From CAIVAT01 sp964525995 (lineage in GTDB: Bacteria > Bacteroidota > Bacteroidia > Bacteroidales > FEN-979): 64,000 nucleotides of DNA. Shown here piece after piece: positions 52,255 through 62,300 of the stretch; positions within the stretch are counted from its first letter, which is position 1, and every line of letters begins with the position of its first letter. Below the pieces are notes generated by a model. It ran no database searches. It was not told the origin of the DNA and saw only the letters and a list, made by a program, of their open reading frames with translations. The stretch is from NCBI GenBank assembly GCA_964525995.1, contig CAZGIM010000010.1, positions 89,700-153,699 of the forward strand. The letters are read 5' to 3'. The position numbers were made by a program, and so were the translations under genes.

Positions 52255-55200
52255 ATGAAGTTGTTCCTGCGATTCTTCCCACTAGTTTTTTTAGTGACCT
52301 TGTTCCAATACGGATATTCCCAGACCGATACGGATTTCTGGTTTGTTGCCCCGGAAATTTCAAAGAACGGCCTTCAGGATTTTGACATTCCCATATTTTT
52401 CCGTATTTCATCCGGTGTGGAGGCAGCCACGGTGTCAATCACACAGCCTGCAAATCCCGGATTTGCACCCATCGAATTATCATTACCTCCGAACGGATTT
52501 ACTTCAGTAGATCTTTCTCCTTTTCTCGACATCGTCGAGAACAAACCGGCCAACACCATTCTGAACTACGGACTCCATATTGTCAGCTCAACCCCGATCA
52601 GCGTTTACTATGAAATTGCCAGCACCTATTGCATGTGCAACCCGGAGCTTTACACGCTGAAAGGAAGAAATGCAATAGGCACCAACTTTCACATCCCTAC
52701 GCAGAACCACTTTAATAACCATTCCATTTACAACCCGGTTCCTTACAACGCTGTTGACCTTGTGGCGACGGAGAACAATACGGTGGTAACAATCGTTCCA
52801 TCAAAAGCGATTGTCGGTCATCCTGCCGGTGTTCCTTTTCAGATCAGTCTCAATAAGGGACAAACCTATTCCGCGCTTGCAACGTCACAGGAGGCTATTG
52901 ACCACCTTTTTGGATCGGTCGTGACCTCTACCAAGCCCATTGCAATCACGATGACCGATGATCTGCTTTACGGGATTACCGGATGTGCCGATGTGATCGG
53001 CGATCAGATCGTCCCTCTTGAAATTACCGGTACAGAATATATTGCCGTGAGAGGAAACCTGACCAACAACGGGAACAGGGCATTTATCCTGGCAACTCAG
53101 AATAACACCGCGATTTATCTTGACGGTAGTGCCACACCTGTTGCCACCATCAATACCGGCCAAATATTCAATGACAACATTGTGAATCCTTCAACATACA
53201 TAACCACCGACAAGCCGGTTTATGTTTTCCAGACTTCAGGTTTCGGATGCGAATTGGGAGGAGCCTTGCTCCCACCCGTTGTATGTACCGGTTCGACAAG
53301 GGTCACTTTTTTCAGAACCACCAATCAGCAACTGGGCACCATTCTTTTTACAGCTAACGGCAACCAGGGAAATTTCCTTGTCAATGGCAGCCCCTCACTG
53401 ATCACTGCATCGGGGTTTTCCGATGTCCCCGGAACCGGCGGCCAATGGGTAGCAGCCAGTCTTACCTTTGATATTTCGCAAATCCCGGTGGGATCACCCG
53501 TAGTTGTTGAAAACACGACCGGAAAATTTCATCTCGGGCTTATGATCGGAGATTACGGAGGTGGATGTAGTTACGGGTACTTCTCAAATTTTGCCGCACT
53601 TAACCTGGGCCCCGACATATCAGTCTGCTCTGGTATCCCCCAGTTACTCGATGCAGGTCCGGGAAGGACCAGTTATGCCTGGTACTATAACGGGGTTATC
53701 ATCCCCGGTGCGGTATCCCAAACCTTTACAGCCACACAGCCGGGAACTTACCGGGCAATGGTCATCGACAACGGATGCACCTTACAGGATGAAATGATTT
53801 TAAGCTGGTATCCAGCCTTATCCCCGGATCTCGGTAATAATATCGCCCAATGTGAAACCGGCAATCCGGTTGTCCTAAGTCCGACAGGAGGTCCATATTC
53901 TGCCTATTTATGGCATCCGGGTGGCGAGACCACTCCTTCTCTTACCGTCACAACTTCCGGGTCCTATCAGGTTACTGTCACCGATATCAATGGTTGTCAG
54001 GCCGGCAGCAATACTGTGACGGTATCTCTGAACACCAATCCGGGAGTTGCCCTTTCCCCATTTGTGCCTGCATGCAGCAATGAACCTCCGTTTCTTCTTA
54101 CCGGTGGTACGCCGACCGGAGGAGTATATTCAGGTGCCGGAGTAAACAGTTCAACATCTTCTTTTGATCCCGGTATTCCCGGAGCCGGCGGACTTATCAC
54201 TTACACCTTTACCGATCCTTACGGATGCACCGGTTCCGCTACCCAGACCCTGACGGTATACTCAGCGCCCACAGTAAGTTTGACTCCATTCCCGGCGGTT
54301 TGTTCCAACGATGAGCCTTTCCTGTTGACCGGCGGAACGCCTCCCGGGGGAACATATTCAGGCAACGGAGTAGTTTCGGGATCCTTTGATCCTTCTCTTG
54401 CCTCACCCGGAGCGAATACCATCACCTATACCATCCCGGATGCCAACGGTTGTAATACCGCTTCAAGCCAACCTCTTTTTGTGTACCCTGCCCCGGAGGT
54501 TGTGCTGACTGTCAGCAGTCCGGTATGCATCAATGCACTCCCGGTACAGCTCCTTGCAAATCCTCCCGGTGGAATCTTTTCAGGACCTGGTGTTGTTCCG
54601 GTCAGCGGGTTGTTCTACCCTTCTGTTGCCGGTGTGGGAACACATTTAATCCAGTATACCCTGACAGATAGTCATGGTTGCTCGGATACAGATTCCAAAA
54701 CGGTTGAGGTCCTGTCGTTACCTGATGCCCGTGGAACCATCACCCCGCAGGGCATATACTGCCAGGGCGATCAACCCGCATCATTCACCATTGTGAACCC
54801 GGATCCTGTTGCTACCTCCTTTACCTGGTCGCTTCTTCCGCTGAATGCAGGAGTAGTAACAGGTTCATCTCAGACCATGTCGGTTTCGTGGGCACCCGAT
54901 TTTACCGGAACCGCAAGTATCGGATTTCAACCTGTCTCTGGTTGCGGTACCGGCCCCTGGTCTCCATTCCAGATCATTACTGTCAATCCGAAACCCATTG
55001 TTTCGTTTACCTCCTGTTTTGACCTGAAAACCACCAAAAATGCCAGACCCATTACGCTGAAAGGCGGAATTCCGATCGGATCCGGGGGCGTATACTTAGG
55101 GACAGGAGTGTTGCAACCCGAACCCGGAGTCTTTCGCTTTGATCCATCCGATCCCCTGATCCAGCCATCACCCGGTGGTACATCCTGTCTGATAACATTC

Positions 55201-55860
55201 CGATATACAAACATCCATCAATGTTTCAACGAAGAAACAGTAACAATTAAAGTATTTCCTTCCAACAGCGGAACCGGGTGCCCGGGCACAGTGACGGATA
55301 TTCGTGACGGGAAGCATTATGCCACTTATTCGGCAGGTAGCGGATCTTCCACTAAATGCTGGATGGCGGAAAACCTGAATTATGGAGATTCTGTTTACTG
55401 GGCTCTGTCCCAAACCGATAACTGTAAGGTGGAAAAGTATTGTGCCGGCAACCTGACTTCACAATGCGCGATTTCTGGCGGATTTTACCAATGGGATGAG
55501 CTGATGCAGTACCAGAATAACGAAGGAGGACAAGGTATCTGTCCACCCGGATGGCATGTACCTTCGCTTCAGGAATGGAATGAGCTTGCAAACGCATGCC
55601 GCGGTCCGGGACTGGCAGGCGACCAGCTTAAAGATCAAGGAACCTATTATGGGTTTCATGCGCTTATGAGCGGCTTTTTCTATTCCGGTCACCTCTGGTC
55701 CTTTTCTTCCGGGGCATCCTCCGGAATCATGTTCTGGACCTCAACCCTTCATTCACCTCTATCTGCGTATGCAAGAGGGTTAAACCAAATAAATCCAAGC
55801 TTATCATTCTACTCCTCGGGAATCGATAATGGGTTCCCGGTCAGGTGTGTCAGGGATTAA
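52255..55860 (+). CDS. Large adhesin-like surface protein: IgGFc-binding-like, Ig-like repeats, FISUMP domain
   Basis: A 1201-residue exported protein (signal peptide ending QYGYSQ). Residues about 100-440 resemble the IgGFc-binding-protein N-terminal beta-propeller type. Then come Ig/PKD-like modules, including three close copies of about 75 residues starting at 598, 674 and 749 with the theme PPFLLTGGTP-GGxYSGxGV. The C-terminal 195 residues are a FISUMP domain: CPGTVTDIRDGKHYATYS, CWMAENLNYG, CPPGWHVPSLQEWNEL and FPVRCVRD. No type IX sorting tail is present. Probable role: surface attachment or binding. The exact partner is unknown. Confidence 0.8.
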   Translation: MKLFLRFFPLVFLVTLFQYGYSQTDTDFWFVAPEISKNGLQDFDIPIFFRISSGVEAATVSITQPANPGFAPIELSLPPNGFTSVDLSPFLDIVENKPANTILNYGLHIVSSTPISVYYEIASTYCMCNPELYTLKGRNAIGTNFHIPTQNHFNNHSIYNPVPYNAVDLVATENNTVVTIVPSKAIVGHPAGVPFQISLNKGQTYSALATSQEAIDHLFGSVVTSTKPIAITMTDDLLYGITGCADVIGDQIVPLEITGTEYIAVRGNLTNNGNRAFILATQNNTAIYLDGSATPVATINTGQIFNDNIVNPSTYITTDKPVYVFQTSGFGCELGGALLPPVVCTGSTRVTFFRTTNQQLGTILFTANGNQGNFLVNGSPSLITASGFSDVPGTGGQWVAASLTFDISQIPVGSPVVVENTTGKFHLGLMIGDYGGGCSYGYFSNFAALNLGPDISVCSGIPQLLDAGPGRTSYAWYYNGVIIPGAVSQTFTATQPGTYRAMVIDNGCTLQDEMILSWYPALSPDLGNNIAQCETGNPVVLSPTGGPYSAYLWHPGGETTPSLTVTTSGSYQVTVTDINGCQAGSNTVTVSLNTNPGVALSPFVPACSNEPPFLLTGGTPTGGVYSGAGVNSSTSSFDPGIPGAGGLITYTFTDPYGCTGSATQTLTVYSAPTVSLTPFPAVCSNDEPFLLTGGTPPGGTYSGNGVVSGSFDPSLASPGANTITYTIPDANGCNTASSQPLFVYPAPEVVLTVSSPVCINALPVQLLANPPGGIFSGPGVVPVSGLFYPSVAGVGTHLIQYTLTDSHGCSDTDSKTVEVLSLPDARGTITPQGIYCQGDQPASFTIVNPDPVATSFTWSLLPLNAGVVTGSSQTMSVSWAPDFTGTASIGFQPVSGCGTGPWSPFQIITVNPKPIVSFTSCFDLKTTKNARPITLKGGIPIGSGGVYLGTGVLQPEPGVFRFDPSDPLIQPSPGGTSCLITFRYTNIHQCFNEETVTIKVFPSNSGTGCPGTVTDIRDGKHYATYSAGSGSSTKCWMAENLNYGDSVYWALSQTDNCKVEKYCAGNLTSQCAISGGFYQWDELMQYQNNEGGQGICPPGWHVPSLQEWNELANACRGPGLAGDQLKDQGTYYGFHALMSGFFYSGHLWSFSSGASSGIMFWTSTLHSPLSAYARGLNQINPSLSFYSSGIDNGFPVRCVRD
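54046..54720 (+). repeat. Three tandem protein-coding repeats of about 225-228 bp
   Basis: Units start at 54046, 54274 and 54499 and encode about 75-residue beta-modules sharing Cys-Ser/Ile-Asn, LLTGG, GG-YSG-GV and a final D-x-xGC. They have diverged at the DNA level, so they are ancient rather than freshly duplicated. Confidence 0.7.
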
Positions 55861-55879
55861 AGTTCATGTCCCTCCTGAA

Positions 55880-57322
55880 TCAATAAATCCTGTATAGATC
55901 AAAATATCTGCCTGTGTGGATCAGGGAAGCAGTTTTCGGGATTTCCTCCTGGAACTGATTGCTTTTCTGAACCACATAGAGGACCTGAGAATACTTCGGG
56001 TATTCGTAAGGTTTGATACCGGCCAGTTGGCCCGATTTAATCCGCAGTGTCCAGCTTGTCCAGAATTCAAGGCGGTGCTGGGCCAATACAATGGTGGAGG
56101 AAGGCTTCGGGATAACGGTACGCAATGATGATAATTCCAAATATTCCTCCTTTGAAATATAGGTTCGGCGTACACCGCTGGTTGCTACAGTCAGGGTTAG
56201 CAGAAGGGCGAGTAAGATGGCGATCGGAATCCGGACCGGTTTACGGCAGTACTGGAATATAAAGATTGTGATCACAGTCAACGGAATCAGAGATATGAAT
56301 AGCAACCGGTTGTAAATTGCGCTATTGATAAAAGGATTGGATAATAAGACAAACCAAATGACCAGCGACAGGTAAAAAATCGATTGCTCTTTCCCCATTC
56401 GCTTCCGTATCGTGAAAAACAGTATGATCGACATAATTGAAAAGGAATTGATGATGATCAGATACAGTAAATTTTGCCAATCCCAAATTAATTCTCCCTG
56501 GCATATCAACATAAAAAAGGAATTACGGAAAATTTGCAACGGATCCGAAAAGTATGAAATCAGGTGCAGAAATCGCTGATTGTCATACAACTTTAAAAGA
56601 AACGGCAGAAGGATTAATGCCAGCAGAGAGAATGCTACGAAAACAATCCTGATGCCCGATTCACGGAACCATTTAATGATCCTGCTGATATTGAAAATAC
56701 CAGTGACTAATGTGAATACAAACAGGAAGATAAACAGGGATGAAAAGCAGCCAAAGTGTGTCAGAAGGGTGAGTATTACCGAACCAGCAACCATAACCAG
56801 TTCTTTAGTTTTTCTATGGTTGCTAAACTGCCATAAATAATAGAGCGTCATGTAGACAAATAACATGCTGATGGCATTTTTATCAAAGTCGATGGCAAAA
56901 AGAACGAGTACTGAGGGATTCAGGACCGACAACGCGAGGACAACTGCAAGGTACCCCGGGTGGATTTTACGGTTTGTAACAGATTGTGCCAGGCAAAAGA
57001 CCGGAATCACGATCAGCGATGGTAATACGGCATTGACCATCCTGCAGGCAAAAACGATGGAATCGCTAACCGGCATGGAAGAGACGAGAATGATGATCCT
57101 GGCTGCCAGGGCCTCGATCCAGAAGACCAGGGGCACATCGCTGTACCCCAGCGTTCCTCTCTCAAGAAGACATCGAACCTGTAGCGGATAATACATACTT
57201 CCCAATCCGGGGATAAGGTGACTGTCGGCAGTTGCAATCAGCCTGCACACAATTGAAATAACTGCTATTGCAAACAGGATTCCGTATCGGATCATCCATG
57301 CTGGATTTGTTTTTTTACTCAT
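55880..57322 (-). CDS. GT-C-like polytopic membrane protein
   Basis: A 480-residue protein with about eleven transmembrane helices. The first large loop has D-S-H (residues 32-34) and YYPLQVRCLLERGTLGYSDVPLVFW, resembling the Asp-containing first loop and lipid-facing segment of GT-C glycosyltransferases such as ArnT, PMT or STT3. The C-terminal 100 residues form a small soluble domain. The STT3 WWDYG motif is not seen. It may transfer a sugar from a polyprenyl donor. It lies alone, converging with the adhesin gene, about 200 bases downstream of the response regulator on the same strand. Confidence 0.65.
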   Translation of the reverse strand: MSKKTNPAWMIRYGILFAIAVISIVCRLIATADSHLIPGLGSMYYPLQVRCLLERGTLGYSDVPLVFWIEALAARIIILVSSMPVSDSIVFACRMVNAVLPSLIVIPVFCLAQSVTNRKIHPGYLAVVLALSVLNPSVLVLFAIDFDKNAISMLFVYMTLYYLWQFSNHRKTKELVMVAGSVILTLLTHFGCFSSLFIFLFVFTLVTGIFNISRIIKWFRESGIRIVFVAFSLLALILLPFLLKLYDNQRFLHLISYFSDPLQIFRNSFFMLICQGELIWDWQNLLYLIIINSFSIMSIILFFTIRKRMGKEQSIFYLSLVIWFVLLSNPFINSAIYNRLLFISLIPLTVITIFIFQYCRKPVRIPIAILLALLLTLTVATSGVRRTYISKEEYLELSSLRTVIPKPSSTIVLAQHRLEFWTSWTLRIKSGQLAGIKPYEYPKYSQVLYVVQKSNQFQEEIPKTASLIHTGRYFDLYRIY

Positions 57323-57521
57323 ACGTTTTCTCTTTCTGTTTTTGTAAAATGGTTATTTTGGTTTTTTACCCTTACACGTTTTCTCATTGATTTAGGCAAA
57401 ATTCCACGGCATGGTTCATCTTACCGGTCATTCGTAAACCATTCCAGATATGCAATGAAATCGATGTTGTAGGCGTTAACGGGAGCGCGGGTGTTTTATC
57501 AACCTAAGATCCTGTTTTCTC

Positions 57522-58244
57522 TCAGTGTGGGTTGAATTTTGGCGGAAGTTTATCATTAATCAATTTAAAAAAAGCATCCCGGTACGTGATGCTGATCGGT
57601 ATCATCCGGTCAAAAATCTTTATCCTGTTCCGTTCGATGCTTTCAATGTTGTTGACTGAAACAAGGAATGATTTATGAACCCTTGCAAAGCGAGGTGGTT
57701 TGAGTTTGCGCTCCATAAATTTAAAGCTCTGAAGCGTCATGATCTTTCTGGTCCGGGTAACTATTTGCAGGTAGTCGCTCATCCCCTGGATAAAAAGAAT
57801 ATCGGCGAAAAAAATCTTTTCAAGCCGGTACTCCGTTTTCACGAAGAAAAAGTCATGCTCTTCTTCCTGCTTGCCATTCGACCCTGCCATAAGGTTATCC
57901 ATTACACGGTCGACAGCCTGAACAAAACGGTCGAAAGAATAGGGTTTGAGCAAATAATCCGTAACATTAAATTCGAAACCTTTCAAAGCATATTGTTCGT
58001 ATGCCGTTGTGATGATGATCTGGGGGTGGTACTTAATTGCTTCAAGAAATTGGATCCCGGTAAACTGTTCCATTTGAATATCAAGAAATATCAGGCTTAC
58101 TTGCTCTTCTTTCAGGAACGAGATGGCATCAAGCGCATTGTCAAAAGTTTTTACCAAAGTCAGTCCATTTATCCTTTCGGAAAAGGAGGCTACTTTTTTT
58201 AATGCGAGGGGTTCATCGTCGATGGCAATACACTTAATTTCCAT
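57522..58244 (-). CDS. LytTR-family response regulator
   Basis: A 240-residue transcription factor. The receiver domain has the acidic pair D9-D10, phospho-acceptor D55 in FLDIQM, and the lysine in LLKPYSF. The C-terminal LytTR domain (about 135-240) contains FFVKTEYRLEKIFFADILFIQGMSDYLQI and VHKSFLVSVNNIESIE. It overlaps the kinase gene by 11 bases, so the two form a LytS/LytR-like system. The DNA target cannot be inferred. Such pairs in Bacteroidota often regulate surface or transport genes, and the GT-C-like gene follows. Confidence 0.93.
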   Translation of the reverse strand: MEIKCIAIDDEPLALKKVASFSERINGLTLVKTFDNALDAISFLKEEQVSLIFLDIQMEQFTGIQFLEAIKYHPQIIITTAYEQYALKGFEFNVTDYLLKPYSFDRFVQAVDRVMDNLMAGSNGKQEEEHDFFFVKTEYRLEKIFFADILFIQGMSDYLQIVTRTRKIMTLQSFKFMERKLKPPRFARVHKSFLVSVNNIESIERNRIKIFDRMIPISITYRDAFFKLINDKLPPKFNPH

Positions 58245-59259
58245 GGGTTTCTATTGTTAGATCTACTGTAAAAAGTCCTGATTCATCAACAATATCCAGT
58301 GTATACCTTTTACCATAGATAAGGTCAAGGCGCCGTTTTACATTGGCAATCCCGGTTCCGTTTTGATTTGGAGAGGCGGATCTGCCCAATATATCATAAT
58401 GGTTTTCAGAGGTGAAATTGATCTTCGTTCCATCCACCCTGAATGTGATCACAAAGCCGGCATGATCGCCTTTGAATGTGGCATATTTAAAGTCATTTTC
58501 GACAAACGGAATAAACAGCATCGGAGCAATGAGCAGGTCGGGATATTTTTCCGGGACAACGAGTCGTATCAGGTCAGGATTAGAAATTCTTAAGGTGTAT
58601 AAAGAAGCAATATTGCTGATATAGTTGATTTCCTTGGAAAGGTCGACAAAATCAGAAGCCGTTTCGTATGACATATAACGCATGATCTCGGAAAGTTTAA
58701 GCAGCGACTGTGATGCTTTGGCGGGATCTTCGTAAATCAACACATCAATATTATTCAACGTGTTAAATAAAAAGTGCGGATTAATTTTACTTTTCAATAA
58801 AGCCAGTTCACCTACCGCCTTTTGTTTTTCAAGAATTTCTTTCTGGTTCATGGTATTCAGCCAATCCAGCAAAATCCTGAACAACGAACCAAAGGTAGCT
58901 ACAATGGTTATGACCGTCATCCCGCTAAAATGCATCTTGATGCTATAGGGGGCATAAAATCCGTGGAATTCCCCGCTAAAAATGGATTTAATAAGAAACA
59001 GCGCCGAATAACCCAAAAAGGTAAGGATACACAGGCACGCTATTGAAACCAGGAAAAAAAGCGAATATTTCTTTTTTTCCAGAAGTGCGGGAACCATAAT
59101 GAAATAAAAAAGATAGAAGGGGACTGCCATGTAAAAAGTGGAAGCCAGGTACATCGAAATTTTTTCGGGATCGCTGAACATGGAGAAGTCCCTGAAATTG
59201 ACAAATGCCGCAAAGAGCCATAGAAACAGATGCAGTAACAGGATATTTTTTTTGCTCAT
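58234..59259 (-). CDS. LytS/YehU-type sensor histidine kinase
   Basis: A 341-residue kinase. Four N-terminal transmembrane helices (about 5-135) form a 5TM-like or simple sensor. The phosphotransfer segment is LKSKINPHFLFNTLNNIDVL with the active histidine (near residue 162), followed by the HATPase domain: FVENDFKYA (N box) and GTGIANVKRRLDLIYG (G box). There is no separate periplasmic ligand domain, so the signal is probably sensed within or near the membrane. It overlaps the response regulator by 11 bases. Confidence 0.92.
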   Translation of the reverse strand: MSKKNILLLHLFLWLFAAFVNFRDFSMFSDPEKISMYLASTFYMAVPFYLFYFIMVPALLEKKKYSLFFLVSIACLCILTFLGYSALFLIKSIFSGEFHGFYAPYSIKMHFSGMTVITIVATFGSLFRILLDWLNTMNQKEILEKQKAVGELALLKSKINPHFLFNTLNNIDVLIYEDPAKASQSLLKLSEIMRYMSYETASDFVDLSKEINYISNIASLYTLRISNPDLIRLVVPEKYPDLLIAPMLFIPFVENDFKYATFKGDHAGFVITFRVDGTKINFTSENHYDILGRSASPNQNGTGIANVKRRLDLIYGKRYTLDIVDESGLFTVDLTIETHGN

Positions 59260-59281
59260 GATTTAATTTTTCCACAAAAAT

Positions 59282-59289
59282 CAAAGTTA
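59282..59289 (-). promoter_or_regulatory. Candidate -7 element for the two-component operon
   Basis: TAACTTTG on the minus strand, 22 bases before the kinase ATG, in the 139-base gap to the GH38-like gene. Confidence 0.45.
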
Positions 59290-59398
59290 CACTTCTATCA
59301 AACAAGAAAACTCGGCCATTGATTCAAATTCTTATCCGTGATCGAAGGATTTATCTGTAAAATGAAAGTATCATTAAAGAGTACCCGGAATGGTACTT

Positions 59399-62300
59399 TT
59401 ACAACAAGATCACTTCCATGATCCCAAAGCCGGGAATGTCAAGGGGTTGTTCAATTGGCCTGAGCACGGTTTCACCATCCGGACTTTTAATTTTCAGTTT
59501 TTCAATTCTGAGCGAACCGGGGACAATCGTGAAACGTTCAGGGGCTTCACATGTATTGAAAATCCTCACCGAAAACCCCTGGTCTTCACGTGCGAGCGAT
59601 GTAACAATCACATTGTGATTACTCAGGGTGAAGAGCGAACCGGCGGGGGTCATTCTTTCGGTGGGAATTGTCAACAGCGGTTGGTTGAACGATAGCCCTG
59701 CCCGCTGGGTTTCCGGCAGGTTAAACAACCCATGAGGTATTAAGGCATAATGGAAGGTCACGGTTCCTTCCTGATCGGCTTTAAAGTTGGTATGCCAGTA
59801 ATTGTTCATCACATAGGAAATCAGGGTAGGATTCGTATCCGGTTTTGACTTCCATACTTTTACCCCGAATTTTCCGGGAGTCTCATCGGTCAGGTCACCG
59901 GGTTCAATCAGACAGGCTTCACGTAAAAGAAGAGATACACCACCTCGCTGGTCGGAAATGTCGCACCAATGCTGAACACAATAATAATCCTGGTTGGAAC
60001 CCGGGAGCTGGTTCACACCAGGATGAAATATTCCTCCCCAACCGGTATTGTAACGGGTTACTGCGTCATTCATGGAAAACGGAAATGAAAAGTGGACCGA
60101 TTCCTTTTCCCGGATAGACTTTTTGTCGATGGTATTAGCAAGTTCCAAACGGTTTATCCCTTTGATGATTGTTATTTCCCTGATCAGCGAATGGCATCCC
60201 GGGGCGGTGTTTCTAATCTGTACAACAGCCAGTAACGGACCGTTTTCCTTCAGCCGGATCTCACCGGATGGATCATTCGATACGGCGTATTCCGGATCGA
60301 GGCCCGGCACATAAAGAAATTTGTTGAGCCCTTCCCCGTTACCGCTTTTCACGAGTTCAAATTGCAAGGGTTTCCAGATCAAGCTGCTGATACAGCCGGT
60401 AATGGTATCGATTTTCAGTCTGAAAAATTCATTTTCCATCTGTCCGGCTACATGATCCGACCATGACCCTTCAGACCTGCGTTCTTTCTTTACCAGTGAA
60501 TAACTCCTGGATCCCAGTGAGGGAACATCTGATGCCAGAAAAGCCAATCTTCCGTCGTTAAGTTTCTGACTGATGACTTCCCTGCCACTGTCATCTACCA
60601 CTACATCCGACGATGAGGCGGCAGCTGAATCAATGTAAACCACATCGGTTCTTGGCCACGAAAGAGTATTTAAAACATCGAATGTCTGCGTACAGTCTGG
60701 TAGTATAAAGGGATTGTACAAGTACTTCACAAGGGAATCGGCATCTAAGGCAAATTGTTTTTTAAATTCCCATTGGTCCTTTACAAACGGAATATCCGGA
60801 TCGGTAATGCTGTTATAGGCTCCCCAGGTATGTTCATCGAAAAGCAATATTTTTTCCCATGCTTTGGCGATGTCATCGGCCGGACACACAGGACTTCCTT
60901 TAATGGAATACAGATTCGAAACCTGTGTGAGTTTTTCACTGTTCACCCGGTTCATAGCCATACAGGCAGCGGTGGAGTATGCACCATCTTCCCAGTATGG
61001 TGTAAAATCACCTGAAAATGCCGGTAACTGATCACCATATCGTCTTTCGAATTCTCTGAACATCCTATCAATGGTACTGAGAATGATCTTTGGTGAATTG
61101 TACTTTGCATTCCAACCGGCTACAAATCCTGATATAAGGCTGTCGGTGGGACCGTTATCTGCAACAATGCTGTATCTCCATTGAACCATCTCATAAGGAT
61201 ATCCTTCAGCATCCAGTTCATTCATGTAAGCAGCAATCTTCTTTTTACCTCTACTGTATATATCCCCTGCTTTCATGCCATGCCAGGAAGAATATCCCTT
61301 GCCTGCCATCCAGAACAATATTTTCTCATTCCCCGATGGCGACACCCACCAGAAAGGCCGGTCAGACCAGTTTTTGTTTGAATGTCCGACCCGGTCACCA
61401 CCATCGGGGTAGGATTCCACATAATTGGGGCCGTCGGAGAAATAGCGAATTCCACTACGGGCTAAGGCAGGGATGGTACCCCAGGTAAGCCCTGGAATAT
61501 CGGTGATCATAGCGGCAGGAAGGCTGATACCAAAATCCTTTTCCAATTTCCCGGAATAACCGGTGAGTATGAACAACTCCTCAGGCTGACATAAGCCCGT
61601 GGTAATGCCGGCATAGAGCGCTCCGATACCAATACGACCATTCTTAACAGCCGTAATCAGATCAGCTTTTTGTTCAGGGGAGCAAACCTTAAGAAAATTC
61701 TCAACCGCCATGGAAGTTTCGATATTCCATTTAAATTGCGCTTCTATCGGAAGATCGCCGGTCTGACTGATGTATTGAAGTGCATTGGCAATATTCCGGT
61801 TCTGGATCTTCTCCACCTCCTGTTGACGGTGAGAATATCCCACATCGTAATGTGAATGATGAATCAGATATATTTCCCTTTGTATGACAGGCTTCAGGTT
61901 CAGGTTGAATTCTCTGACTGACTGTCCGGGAATAAAAGCCTTAACATTTATGAGGGTTTCCGATGAAACCGCATCATGAAAAATATCAAAGTTATTCGCA
62001 CCATTTTTCAGAATAAACCGGTATTTCTCAGCGTTATCAACCAGAAGTGTCAACGGCACCTGATTGCCGAAATGTATTGCGACAACGTTTAAAACCTGTC
62101 TTTTATCTTGTGTGAGCAAGGGTACCGGTTCAATTTCAACACTTTCATTAAACTCATATTTGAATGTCATGTACCAGTCGGCGCTGTTCTCCTGACGCCC
62201 GACCACTTTCAGTTTCAGAGGCTTTCTCTTTTCATACAAAGCCGCCGGCACCCGGAGGTACATATAGCCATGCGCATCGCCGCATGCATCATCCATTTTC

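Noticed and set aside
54046..54720. CRISPR or satellite array
   Set aside because: The repeats are 225-228 bp, diverged and in-frame, encoding protein modules.
57675..58202. 175-codon plus-strand frame opposite the response regulator
   Set aside because: No homology features; the LytTR regulator on the other strand is unambiguous.
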